From: Iris pallida
Taxonomy: Eukaryota > Streptophyta > Magnoliopsida > Asparagales > Iridaceae
Assembly (NCBI GenBank): GCA_029216955.1
Contig: JANAVB010002199.1
Location: 13,695,417 to 13,759,416 of the forward strand
Length of the DNA: 64,000 bases
Direction of reading: 5' to 3'
Shown: positions 1 through 10,693 of the stretch, one piece after another
How positions within the stretch are numbered: the first letter of the stretch is position 1
Layout of the letters: each line of letters opens with the position of its first letter
The notes under the pieces: model-generated
What the model saw: the letters and a program-made list of their open reading frames with translations, nothing else
Database searches by the model: none
Told to the model about the DNA's origin: nothing
Position numbers and translations under genes: made by a program

Positions 1-258
1 CCTACTACCCTTTTTGAAGATAATGCAGCATGCATAGCTCAACTTCAGAAAGAATACATAAAGAATGACAAGACGAAGCACATATCCCCCAAATTCTTCT
101 GGACGCACGACCTTCAAGAGAAGGAACAAGTCAAAATACAACAAATTCAATCTTGTAATAACTTAGCAGATTTGTTTACCAAAACACTGCCACGATGTAC
201 TTTTGTAAAGCTTGTAAGAGGAATAGGGATGAGGCAACTAAAAGAACTGCAAGCCTGA
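1..258 (+). pseudogene. Ty1/copia polyprotein, C-terminal RNase H end (partial)
   Basis: Frame 1 is open from the window edge to a TGA at 256-258 (85 codons). It reads as the end of a copia RNase H domain: a DNAACI-type segment, a KHISPKFFWTHDLQE motif and NLADLFTKTLP near the end, all typical of the last 100 residues of copia Pol. The rest of the polyprotein lies left of the window, so its integrity cannot be judged. It is followed by a non-coding stretch, a purine tract and a likely 3' LTR. Confidence 0.85.
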
Positions 259-466
259 AGCTTGTATAGATCAGGGTGAGTAAAACTATAGGATTGTACT
301 CTTTTTCCTTAGGACTGATGGTTTTTTCCCACTGGGTTTTCCACAGCCAAGGTTTTAACGAGGCAAACCAAGTTTACTATGGATCCAGCAGTATCCACCC
401 CATTAGCTTATTGAATCCTGAAGTATTTCATAAGTGGATCCAAGAAAATGGATGAATAAGGGGGAG

Positions 467-639
467 TGTTGTGAAACCCTTACTATTCACCATTATGTCA
501 TGAGTTACTCATGACCCTTGGGATCATGTAACTCATGACCCTTGGGTTGCCCCTTATCCCTATATATATGGCCCTTGCCATATGATGAAATAATAAGAAA
601 AAAAATACTATTCTACGATATCTAGTATCCCTTCAAACA
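467..639 (+). repeat. probable 3' LTR of the left-edge copia element (short)
   Basis: A purine tract (AAGGGGGAG, 458-466) precedes TGTTGTGAAACCC at 467, the usual PPT/LTR junction. The best end is ...CTTCAAACA at 639, giving an LTR of about 173 bp, short for a copia element. It holds a near-perfect direct repeat of ATGAGTTACTCATGACCCTTGGG type (498-546) and a TATATATA box near 561. The 5' LTR is outside the window, so the ends and target duplication cannot be confirmed. Confidence 0.6.
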
Positions 640-892
640 ATAAATTATTTATTCATAAGATAGTTTAGTATTATAGTATACATAATAAATATACATTTTC
701 ATTTTTTTGATTACTTATTCATAATTTTTAAATTATTTACTCATAAGTTTGAAATGTTTGGATTTTTTAAATTATGTATCCATAAGTTAGTTTAGTATAC
801 ATAATACATATACATATAAAAAAAATTTGGAGGCCTACGAATTCGGGAGGCCTAGTGCAGTCGCACCCATTACACTCCCTCAATATATATCC
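640..892. other. AT-rich non-coding stretch
   Basis: Very AT-rich sequence with two loosely similar segments (TTCATAAG...TAGTTTAGTAT near 652-675 and again near 780-800). No gene, terminal repeat or RNA signal was recognised. Confidence 0.5.
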
Positions 893-993
893 AAATGACC
901 TCTAGCCTAGTGGTTAAGAGAGATGCATGCGGTACAAGTGGTCAGGAGTTCGAGCCTCAGTGGAGACGAGTTTGCCACAATTACCTATTGCTT

Positions 994-1050
<57 letters not shown>
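893..1050 (+). mobile_element. SINE-1, tRNA-derived, with (TA)n tail
   Basis: An A box (TAGCCTAGTGGTTAAGAG, from 903) and a B box (GAGTTCGAGCCTC, about 946-958) sit at tRNA-like spacing. They are followed by TTTGCCACAATTACC and a tail of (TA)n at 996-1050. The same 3' segment recurs at 15595-15761 and, reversed, at 1229-1335, so this is a repeated SINE and not a tRNA gene. There is no acceptor stem or cloverleaf. Confidence 0.75.
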
Positions 1051-1051
<1 letters not shown>

Positions 1052-1228
1052 TAGCATATGTGTCCTTGCACATATTTTAATATTATTTTAATTAACTTAG
1101 GAAGACCAAAGGGTAGTCTTCTTAATTATTAAGTTGTCTTTATTAAAATTAATGAACAGTTTTTAATTAGTATAGATATGCAAGGGTATTTTCGGAATTC
1201 AAAATTTTCACCATCCAAATTTTTCTAT

Positions 1229-1335
1229 TATATATATATATATATATATATTTTCTATTATATATATATATATATATATAATTGGAAATGGTAATTGTGA
1301 ACGCTTCCATTAGGAGTCGAACACCCAAACTCAAA
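1229..1335 (-). mobile_element. SINE-3, 3' portion, minus strand, with (TA)n tail
   Basis: Read on the minus strand, a B-box-like GTGTTCGACTCCT (about 1312-1325) is followed by GGAAGCGTTCACAATTACC, then ATTTCCAA and (TA)n. SINE-2 has almost the same GGAGCGTTCGTCACAATTACC segment. No A box was found upstream, so the copy is probably 5'-truncated or rearranged. The TA tail is doubled: TTTTCTATTA(TA)n occurs twice, at 1221-1250 and 1251-1280. Confidence 0.6.
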
Positions 1336-1632
1336 TTTCTGATTCTGCCCCCTTGTTCTTGAATATTTTTTTTCCCCCTAATTGTAGCCATGGTAACATA
1401 AGAGTTTCTTTAAGATGGGAAAGAAGAAGATGCGACTAAATAATGACCAAGACGTTACAACTGCTGAGGATTTTAAAATAGAAAGCAACATTTGTGTGGT
1501 TTTTCACTGATCCCACATTGTTGACAAAGTTCTTAGACATATATGATTGTTGACCATTACTGGCATTGGATTCTACTGTATATTTTACTACGATTGTCTA
1601 TTGCATAATCATTTGATTCTTAGACTTGTTAA

Positions 1633-2072
1633 GACCATCTCCAATGGGGGTTTCTATCTTCCCTATTTCTATGGAAGAAATCCATTTTAGAAAAAACTTC
1701 TTCCAATGGTGATTTCTATCACCATTTCTATCCTAGGTGGCAATGATGTAGGATAGAAACTTTCTAGGAGGATTTCTACATGTAGAAACTTTCATAGAAA
1801 TTCTCCTATCTCTCATGACAAGTATTGGGCCACACACCATTAAATTAGTCCTTTTACTATGTGACACATAGGATAGAAATGGAGAACCATTGGAGACCAT
1901 TTTTGTATGTCTATAATTTCTATGTATAAACTCTTTCAACTATGATAGAAATCTCCTTTTGTATGTCTATAATTTCTATGTAGAAACTCTTCCAACTAGG
2001 ATAAAAATCTCCTTAAAGTACAATGCAAGTAGGATAAGAACTCAATTTTAGAAATCACCATTGGAGATGGTC
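1633..2072. mobile_element. Tourist-like (PIF/Harbinger) MITE, copy 1
   Basis: Terminal inverted repeats GACCATCTCCAATGG (1633) and CCATTGGAGATGGTC (to 2072) are perfect over 15 bp and flanked by a TAA target duplication on both sides (1630-1632 and 2073-2075). The interior is AT-rich with repeated TTTCTATGTAGAAAC-type blocks and no coding capacity. A related copy lies at 60234-60626. Confidence 0.85.
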
Positions 2073-2626
2073 TAAGTGGTGGGTCTGGTATATAGGCTGT
2101 CAATGTCCATATATCACTAATTCATGCTTAATTTGTTTGGTGAATTCTCCATTGTGGTGGCTGCTTTCTGTTTAGTGGTTACTTTCATGATAAGTACTTT
2201 CTCAAAAAGCCAAAAAGCAATACTAGCCGGTGTTTCAAAATGCGGATCAGAGATATTGGGCCTAATCAAATTGGTTCAACCAATTAGTTCAATTGCTGGA
2301 TTAACTTAGGTGGTTCCTTTTTCTTTCATTTTTTTGACACTGACTTTTACAAAAAAAAATTATTTACATCATATTTTTTTTAAAAAAAAGTGGATTAATA
2401 CTGATCCAATCCGAAAAATATCGATTCATGGGTCAACCGAAAAACATTGATACCAGCACGTAATAATAGCAGCTATAGTAGACACTTTTAGTGACAACCT
2501 TGTTTCAATTCAAAAACTCGAACTAATAGGTTATGGAACGATCGAGTATAACAAGTTTATAAGGATTCTTTGTTACAAGTTACAACAAAATCAGAATTGA
2601 AGTGGACCAATCAAAAACTGAAACCG

Positions 2627-2628
<2 letters not shown>
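2073..2628. other. non-coding stretch without recognised genes
   Basis: No credible coding exon, terminal repeat or RNA signal was seen between the MITE and the TA tract. Confidence 0.5.
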
Positions 2629-2679
<51 letters not shown>

Positions 2680-2681
2680 TA

Positions 2682-2770
<89 letters not shown>

Positions 2771-2780
2771 TAATGTCATA

Positions 2781-2848
<68 letters not shown>
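2629..2848. repeat. long interrupted (TA)n tract, likely LINE-A tail
   Basis: About 220 bp of nearly pure TA. It is broken by TAGAGTATGA (about 2674-2684) and by ACATCTAATGTCATACTCTA (about 2766-2785), which together form an inverted pair. The second interruption also matches the LINE-A 3' UTR at 10526-10545. Copia-1 begins immediately after the tract and TA resumes after its right end (10430), so the tract is best explained as the LINE-A tail split by copia-1. Confidence 0.65.
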
Positions 2849-2853
<5 letters not shown>

Positions 2854-3119
2854 GGTTTATATCCTTTTGTTTTGATTTTTAGTTCCACATCGGCTAGAAA
2901 GGAATGTGTATCTCCATATATATGAGTCTTTACTCTTTATGGAGATGCACATGTAGTGCACATGGGTGTATGCCATGTGGGATTAATTATTAATAGTATA
3001 AAGGCTTAATCAACAATTAATAAGCTGTAAGCTTTTTGCTCTTGGGAAATTTATTTCCATAGGAGCTAAGCCCCGTTGGGGCTTAGCGACTCGGACTCGG
3101 ACTCGGACTCGGACTCGGA

Positions 3120-3164
<45 letters not shown>

Positions 3165-4104
3165 AAGGGCTCATGAGAAGTAATGTGGCGTTTTGTTGGC
3201 GCACTTCGCTTAAGTTGCGCTCGTTGCGCGAGCCACTTGCGCGACCACGTTGCGCGGCCCGTTACGCGAGCCCAGTTACGCAGCCCAGTACGCAGCCCTG
3301 TGCGCGCAGTGTGCGCAGCGTACGCAGCGTACGTAGAGTGCGCAGTGTGCGCAGCGTACGCAGCGTACGCAGTGTGCGTAGAGTGCGTATGTGTGTATGG
3401 CTGGTTGTATATTAGAGCGGGAACGGTTGCAGCAGTTGCTACATATTCAGGAGTGGTTCTGCCACTACCCTGAAGTGCAGGCAACTGCTTGGCAACCGCC
3501 CCGTGGGCTATATATGCAGGTTCTCTCCTCTCTCTCAGTTGGTAGAAGTAATAAGAATTCCAGAGAGAAAACTCTAAGTGTTCTTTAACACAACAGAGTA
3601 GTGAGCGTGTTGTTTAACACAAACACTAGTACTTTTTAGTACGCGTGAGTTCTGTCACTTCAAACAGAGAGAGAAGAGTACCATTGCCAGAGGAGTTCGC
3701 CGTCTTCCGAGGAGTCAGAAGAGCAGGAGTGTTCCAAGGTTTTCCGTCAACCTTGCTGGTTCCTGGAAGCTGTTCGCAGAGGGCGAATAAAACTTTGAGC
3801 AACGGTGATAATTCACCCCAGCAATTCCATCTCTCGCCTGTCATCCTTCTGTTGCCTTTAGCAGTTCTGTCAGTATCTTCTTTTTAGAAGGCACTACTGC
3901 CAGTTTGCTACGATCACGAAAATCTCTTTAGATTATTCGTGTATTACGATATCTTTTTAGATTTCGTAATTTGCAGAATCCTTCTGGATCTCTGTTGCAA
4001 AACCTTCTTTAAGGAGTTGCATTAGAAACGTTGTCTTTACAACTGTTTCATTTTCTCAGTTTTCCATCGAAAAAAATTGTACCCCGGCGTTCCCGGTAAT
4101 AACA
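2849..4104 (+). repeat. copia-1 5' LTR (1256 bp)
   Basis: Begins TGTTGGGTTTATATCC and ends GTAATAACA. It holds two internal minisatellites: a hexamer array of GGACTC then GGGCTC (about 3089-3168) and a CGCAGCGTACGCAG-type array (about 3270-3390). A TATA box (CTATATATG, 3508-3516) sits about 600 bp upstream of the LTR end, followed by a pyrimidine-rich stretch where transcription probably starts. Confidence 0.92.
3508..3516 (+). promoter_or_regulatory. LTR TATA box of copia-1
   Basis: CTATATATG followed within 10-20 bases by CTCTCCTCTCTCTC is a typical plant core promoter. The same motif is kept in the right LTR near 9833-9841. Inferred as the U3/R promoter. Confidence 0.55.
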
Positions 4105-4126
4105 ATCTCAAAGCTTTATTGCTACG

Positions 4127-7100
4127 ATGGAAAACATTAATGCTTCACTCCTCAACACTGACTTCTGTAAGTTAGAAAAGTTTGATGGAGAGCATTATCA
4201 AGTCTGGAAGAGGAAGGTTTATCTCACTCTTCAACTCAGAGACGTTGAACACGTGCTGCTTGAAGAGGAACCTACTGTTCCAGATACTGGGTCTGCTGCT
4301 GCAATATCTGCGGCTACTAAACTTCAGGCCAAGTGGAGAAGAGAAAATAGCATTTGCAGGCTCCTTATCCTGAATGCTATGGAGGATTCCCTTGCAGAAT
4401 CCTATTCTAAGAAGAATATCGCTAGAGACATATGGGAGTCTCTAGAAAAACTCTACGAAGAAGACAAGAACCGCAGTAAAATATTTGTGGTTGAAAAATA
4501 TCACAAGTGGTTCTTTGAGGACGAAAAGTCTATGCTGCCGCAGGTGAAGGAGTTCCTGAAACTGCGACAGAAGTTGGAAGACGAGGCGATGCTCCTCCCC
4601 GACAAGTTTGTTGTTGGAGGGATTGTCTCAAAGCTCCCCGCTGGGTGGAGCAAGTTCTATGCAAACATGCATAGGAAGAAGTTGGAGATCACCCTTGAAG
4701 ATCTCCTACAGGAAATCTATGTTGAGGACCAGATGCGGGCTCAACTGAAGGTGGACAGACTGTCCAAGCAATTGGCTAACGCCAATCTGGTTCAGACCAA
4801 GGGACCAAAGGGAAAGCAGGCGGCTTTCCACAGCAAGAAGAAGAACCCTGACAATCTAAAAGTCAAGGGAACTTCTATCAAGAAAAAGAATCCAAAGTCA
4901 GAAATGCCTTGCTTCAAGTGTGGCAAGAAGGGCCACTTTAAGAATGAGTGTAAAGAAAAGACCAAGCAATCAGAGCAAGGAGAGCCTAGTAAGGTATCTA
5001 TGATCACTGACGTAGTTGCTATGATTGCACAGGTTGATGCAGTAAGGACTGACTCTGACTGGTGGGTAGACACTGGAGCCTCCTGCCATGTATGCTCCAG
5101 TAAGGAGTGGTTCACCACCTATACACCTACTTCTGAAGTGGTTATGATGGCGAACCAGGCACAAGCTGAAGTGCTCGGGATCGGGACGGTGGTGTTGAAG
5201 CTGACTTCGGGCAAGTCTCTGACGCTTCAAGGCGTGAAGCACGTTCCTGCTATCGCCAAGAACCTGATCTCGGGAGGCCTACTCTGCAATGCAGGCCTCA
5301 GGATGGACATCAATGCTGGCCAGATGGTGATGTCTATCAAGGGAACATATTTCGGAAAAGCTTTTTATACCGAAGGAATGTTCAAGATTCAGCTTGTAAA
5401 TCAGTCCAATGTAATTAATGTTATTAATGAAGTCACTCATTCTGCTTATACTCTTGAGTTGTGGCATAATAGGCTAGGACATGTTCATTGTAAAAGAATA
5501 AACAGAATGTCTAGTCTAGGACTTATCTCCAAATGTAGGGGTAAGGTAGAGAAATGTGAAGTTTGTGCTCAAACGAAGATCACAAGGAAATCCTTTCCTC
5601 GGGTTAATCGAAGTACAGATCTTCTGGAGTTGGTTCACTCCGATATCTGTGACTTCAAACAGTTCTCTACAAAGGCCGGGATGAAGTATTTCATAACCTT
5701 CATCGATGACTTCTCAAAGTATGCGTTCGTCTACTTGCTGAAGGCTAAAGACGAAGCATTCGAGAAGTTCAAGGAGTTCAGAGCTGAAGCTGAGCGACAG
5801 ACTGGACAACAACTCAAAAGGATAAGAAGTGATCGAGGTGGGGAGTACAGGTCTCATGAATTCGCATCGTTCTGTAAGGAACATGGAATTGTCAATGAGA
5901 CTACGGCTCCGTACTCTCCTCAATCAAACGGAGTAGCTGAGAGGAAGAACAGGACGTTGACAGAAATGATAAATTCAATGCTGTTGACTGCTGGCCTTCC
6001 TAAGTGCTACTGGGGAGAAGCTGCATTGACGGCCACTTTTATTCTAAATAGAGTGCCTCATGCAACTTCTGATATTACTCCTCATGAACTCTGGTTCAAA
6101 GTCAGACCTAACTTGAATGTTATTCGAGTGTGGGGGTGTCTGGCATATGTCAAGCTTCCAGATCTGAAGATTCAGAAGCTTGGGACAAGGACTACAAAGA
6201 CGATCTTCTTGGGGTATGCCGAGAAGAGTGATGCTCGGAGATTTCTTGATATTGAGTCAAATCATATCATTGAATCTCGCGATGCAGAATATTTTGAAGA
6301 CAAGTTTGCAAGGCACAAGAATATTATTCTTCCGGATGTTCCGGAGAATAATGAGGGTGCACAAGAGACTGAAGTCTTCAATGAAGATGTGGTCCAAGAA
6401 GATGTTGTTGTTGATACAACGATTGAACCAGAACAAGCTGAGCCGTCAGCTAAGCGTGTGAGGAGGCCGAAGGACTTCGGAAGTGACTTTGTCACCTATC
6501 ATGTGGAAGCAGATCCACTTACCTATGATGAGGCGATGAAGACCAGAGACGCAGTTTTCTGGAAGGAGGCGATTGACAATGAGATTGATTCCATCACCTC
6601 AAATAACACTTGGGTGTTGGTTGATCTTCCTGAAGGAGCAAAACCCATCGGATGCAAATAGATCTTCAAGAAGAAGATGAAAGCAGACGGAACTATTGAC
6701 AAGTTCAAGGCTAGGTTGGTAGCCAAGGGGTTTTTTCAGAAGCAGGGGATTGACTACTTTGACACATATGCTCCAGTAGCCCGCATGACCACCATCAGAA
6801 TGTTGATTGCTCTCGCAGCAATAAATAAGATGGTGATACATCAGATGGATGTGAATACGGCTTTCCTAAATGGCGAGCTGACCGAAGAGATTTATATGCA
6901 ACAGCCAGAGGGATTTGTCATCAGAGGACTTGAAGACAAAGTCTGTAAGTTGGTGAAATCCTTGTACGGTCTTAAACAGGCTCCCAAGATGTGGCATGAG
7001 AAATTTGACAAAGTTATAAGGTCAAATGGCTACATGGTCAGCGATACGGACAAGTGTGTTTACACGAAGTTCGCTGATGGAAGAGGTGTGATCGTTTGTC

Positions 7101-8050
7101 TGTACGTGGACGACATGCTTATCCTAGGTACGGATATTAGATGTGTCACGGAGACAAAGAAATTCATCTCAAGCAAGTTCAGTATGAAGGACTTGGGGGA
7201 AGCTGATGTGATCTTAGGGATCAAGATCATCCGGACAGACACTGGACTAGCGCTGTCACAGTCTCATTATATTGAGAAAATGATCACTCGTTATGGGTAT
7301 CGGGATCTTCCAGGGATCGATACGCCGTACAGGTGTGATCTGAAGCTGAAGCCTAATTCAGGGGAAAGCGTCAGGCAGCTGGAGTATGCAAGCGTAATCG
7401 GGAGTTTGATGTATGCTACTACTGCCACAAGGCCTGACATAGCTTTCGCCGTGGGAATGATGAGTCATTTTACGAGCAATCCAGGTGTTGAACACTGGAA
7501 AGCTGTGGAACGGGTTATGAGATATCTCAAGAAGACTCAGACATATGCACTGTACTACAGCGGAGATCCGTCGGTAGTGGAAGGCTTCAGCGATGCCAGT
7601 TGGTGCTCAGAGGTGGAGAGCGAGAGGTCCACAGGTGGATACATTTTCACAATGGGTGGAGCTGCTATATCGTGGAAGTCGAAGAAGCAGACTATGCTCT
7701 CGCGGTCATCCATAGAATCTGAGTTCTTTGCACTTGATACCGTAGCCGAGGAAGCAGAATGGCTTCGGAAACTCATGTATGATCTTCAAGTGGTTGGGAC
7801 GCAAATACCGGCGATACCGATATACTGCGACAACCAGGCGACTGCGGCGGTGGCATCAAATGACCTCTTCAACGGGAAGAAGAGGACTGTGCGGTTGAAG
7901 CACAGGGCAGTACACGATCTTATCAAGAGAGGTGTTATTGCAGTAATTGATGTTCGAAGTCAGGAGAACCTGGCGGATCCGTTCACCAAGGGCCTCAAGC
8001 GCCAGCTGGTCGATGACACAGCTTGTAAAATGGGCTTGAAGGCATTCTGA
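4127..8050 (+). pseudogene. copia-1 gag-pol polyprotein, one in-frame UAG
   Basis: One reading frame of 1308 codons, open except for a TAG at 6659-6661. Going in order: the gag core; a zinc knuckle CFKCGKKGHFKNEC at about residue 262; protease WVDTGAS at about 312-318; the integrase HHCC module beginning LELWHNRLGH at about 443, with catalytic acidic residues in HSDICDF, SDRGGEY and AERKNR; reverse transcriptase with YVDD at about 993; RNase H ending in NLADPFTKGL. The UAG replaces the Trp normally found in the GCKWIFKKK motif at the start of reverse transcriptase, a single G-to-A change. Full translation would need readthrough. The start at 4127 is the first ATG after the LTR and gives a normal copia N-terminus. 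Confidence 0.93.
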
Positions 8051-8334
8051 TATTGTATTATTATATTCCTACCATAAAGTTTTATGCTATTAGTTCAAAA
8101 TTTATCTACTAGGCATCTAGCTTTTGGTTCAAGGGAGGACCACTAATCGGAAGAATATCAGGAACGGTGGGTACATGTTCTATTGGGCATGGAGAGGTTA
8201 CGGACCTATAACCACTGTTGTCTACTGTTGTTTTCTGCGGAAAACAGGTCCTGTGGGAGGTTGGCTTAAATGCCTTAATGAGTTCTCAGGCATTTGGAAT
8301 GTCTGGTATGATTTACAGGAAGCATGGTAGCACA

Positions 8335-8795
8335 GCACTACAAGGAGTGTGACTCCATGCTATGTGTGGCGGTGACTCCACTATGAGGTTCTCGAAGGAG
8401 GTAAAGCCTCGGCTATGTTAGCCAAGTCACAGCAGCATAGCACCGCAAATAGGCAGTTGGCCTAATGCTGTATATTGAATTAAAGAGGGATGTAGTCAGC
8501 ACTACAAAGAGGAGGTGTTCCTCATGTTACGGGTGGCACGACACCACAATGAGGTAAACCCGGCTAGGGATAAAGCCTCGGCCTTGCAAGCCATGTCGTA
8601 GCGGCGTAACACCGCACAGAAGCGTAAGGCTTCATGCTGGGTAGTTTGGCACTACAAAGGGGCTAGTCCTCATGCTACGGGTAGTATGACACTACGATGA
8701 GGTTCCTGGTGATTCGGGGTAAGGTCCTCGGCTTAAGGCCATGTCATAGCGGCGTAGCACCGCAAAGGAAGCGTTGGACGCTTCATGCCATGTCT
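8335..8795 (+). repeat. three tandem ~150-bp repeats between pol and PPT
   Basis: Three diverged units start at 8335, 8499 and 8649, each opening with GCACTACAA. Each carries a CATGCTAYG...CACTA..ATGAGG block, a GCCTCGG block and a GTAGCACCGCA-type block. They are non-coding and lie between the pol stop and the polypurine tract. The related copia-2 element has similar sequence in the same relative place (about 17200-17480). Confidence 0.8.
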
Positions 8796-9126
8796 CTTTA
8801 ATAAAGAACTCACCTATAGTGTATGGACAAAGAGATATCAGGCCGTCTCTTGAGGGTAAACTTGTAGACACCCAATATTATACACTGAAACCAGGCTGGC
8901 ACACGGCCTTAAATGTGCAGCCAGAAGCACATGTAACTACATTATGTGAGTGGAAAGAATTTCAGCTATGATGCAGAATTCAAGGCTTAGTCCATTCTTG
9001 TATTATAGTTTGATTTTTGACTCACGTGGGAAGATTCAAGTCTTAAGTGGCATCTATCCTAAAAGCATAATGGACAGTTACTGTGGGGGACACTCGTACT
9101 CATATATATAGAGATATGTGGGGGAT

Positions 9127-10429
9127 TGTTGGGTTTATAGCCTTTTGTTTTGATTTTTAGTCCCACATCGGCTAGAAAGGAATGTGTATCTCCATATATA
9201 TGAGTCTTTACTCTTTATGGAGATGCACATGTAGTGCACATGGGTGTATGCCATGTGGGATTAATTATTAATGGTATAAAGGCTTAATCAACAATTAATA
9301 AGCTGTAAGCTTTTTGCTCTTGGGAAATTTATTTCCATAGGAGCTAAGTCCCGTTGGGGCTTAGCGACTCGGACTCGGACTCGGACTCGGACTCGGACTC
9401 GGACTCGGGCTCGGGCTCGGGCTCGGACTCGGGCTCAAGGGCTCATGAGGCGTAATGTGGCGTTTTGTTGGCGCACTTTGCACTTAGCACGTCAGCATCG
9501 TCGCTAGGCGCATAGTGCGCTTAAGTTGCGCTCGTTGCGCGAGCCACTTGCGCGACCACGTTGCGCGGCCCGTTACGCGAGCCCAGTTACGCTGGCCCAG
9601 TTACGCAGCCCAGTACGCAGCCCTGTGCGCGCAGTGTGCGCAGCGTACGCAGCGTACGTAGAGTGCGCAGTGTGCGCAGCGTACGCAGCGTACGCAGTGT
9701 GCGTAGAGTGCGTATGTGCGTATGGCTGGCTGTATATTAGAGCGGAAACGGTTGCAGCAGTTGCTGCATGTTCAGGAGTGGTTCTGCCACTACCCTGAAG
9801 TGCAGGCAACTGCTTGGCAACCGTCCCGTGGGCTATATATGCAGGTTCTCTCCTCTCTCTCAGTTGGTAGAAGTAATCAGAATTCCAGAGAGAAAACTCT
9901 AAGTGTTCTTTAACACAACAGAGTAGTGAGCGTGTTGTTTAACACAAACACTAGTACTTTTTAGTACGCGTGAGTTCTGTCACTTCAAACAGAGAGAGAA
10001 GAGTACCATTGCCAGAGGAGTTCACCGTCTTCCGAGGAGTCAGAAGAGCAGGAGTGTTCCAAGGTTTTCTGTCAACCTTGCTGGTTCCTGGAAGCTGTTC
10101 GCAGAGGGCGAATAAAGCTTTGAGCAACGGTGATAATTCACCCCAGCAATTCCATCTCTCGCCTGTCATCCTTCTGTTGCCTTTAGCAGTTCTGTCAGTA
10201 TCTTCTTTTTAGAAGGCACTACTGCCAGTTTGCTACGATCACGAAAATCTCTTTAGATTATTCGTGTATTACGATATCTTTTTAGATTTGGTAATTTGCA
10301 GAATCCTTCTGGATCTCTGTTGCAAAACCTTCTTTAAGGAGTTGAATTAGAAACGTTGTCTTTACAACTGTTTCATTTTCTCAGTTTTCCATCGAAAAAA
10401 ATTGTGCCCCGGCGTTCCCGGCAATAACA
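9127..10429 (+). repeat. copia-1 3' LTR (1303 bp)
   Basis: Matches the 5' LTR closely along its length. It is about 47 bp longer, owing to an insertion in the GCGC-rich zone (about 9476-9520) and a second small GCTGGCCCAGTTAC duplication (about 9590-9606). Only scattered substitutions are seen elsewhere. It ends GCAATAACA directly against TATATATAT. Confidence 0.92.
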
Positions 10430-10693
10430 TATATATATAAAAGCAAAGGGCACTTTATTAATAATAAAAACTATACATCATACAATCTCACATGCATCCC
10501 CATACTTAGCTGTCATCCCTCTAAACATCTAATGTCATACTCTATATTATTGAGGATGCCATTCACTGTAGTTGCCACGCCTTCAAATATGCGTTTATTT
10601 CGTTTCCGTCATATATGCCATATTACTATAAGCAACTTGGCCCTAGCTCGGTTGTACAACTGTAGTCTTCTGTCCTTGAGCGCTGCAATTTCT

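Larger units (their letters stand above)
2849..10429 (+). mobile_element. copia-1: full-length Ty1/copia LTR retrotransposon
   Basis: Two near-identical LTRs (2849-4104, 9127-10429) bound a single gag-pol frame in the order gag, protease, integrase, reverse transcriptase, RNase H. A polypurine tract (TGTGGGGGA, 9117-9125) lies just before the right LTR. Both LTRs start TGTTGGG and end AATAACA. The flanks are TA repeats on both sides, so the five-base duplication (TATAT) is consistent but not informative. No TGGTATCAGAGC primer site follows the left LTR; the next bases are ATCTCAAAGC. High LTR similarity and one coding lesion indicate a recent insertion. Confidence 0.93.

Noticed and set aside
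903..958. tRNA gene at the A/B boxes (also 15600-15660 and 28264-28330)
   Set aside because: No acceptor-stem pairing or plausible anticodon arm was found, and the copies end in retroposon tails.
2580..2925. Open frames of alternating Ile-Tyr over (TA)n tracts (also near 22690-22980, 15536-15600 and 46100)
   Set aside because: They are translations of microsatellite, on both strands, with no other coding signal.
3083..3484. Open frames with Ser-Pro or Ala-Tyr repeats in the copia-1 LTRs
   Set aside because: They come from the hexamer and CGCAG minisatellites and recur in the second LTR.
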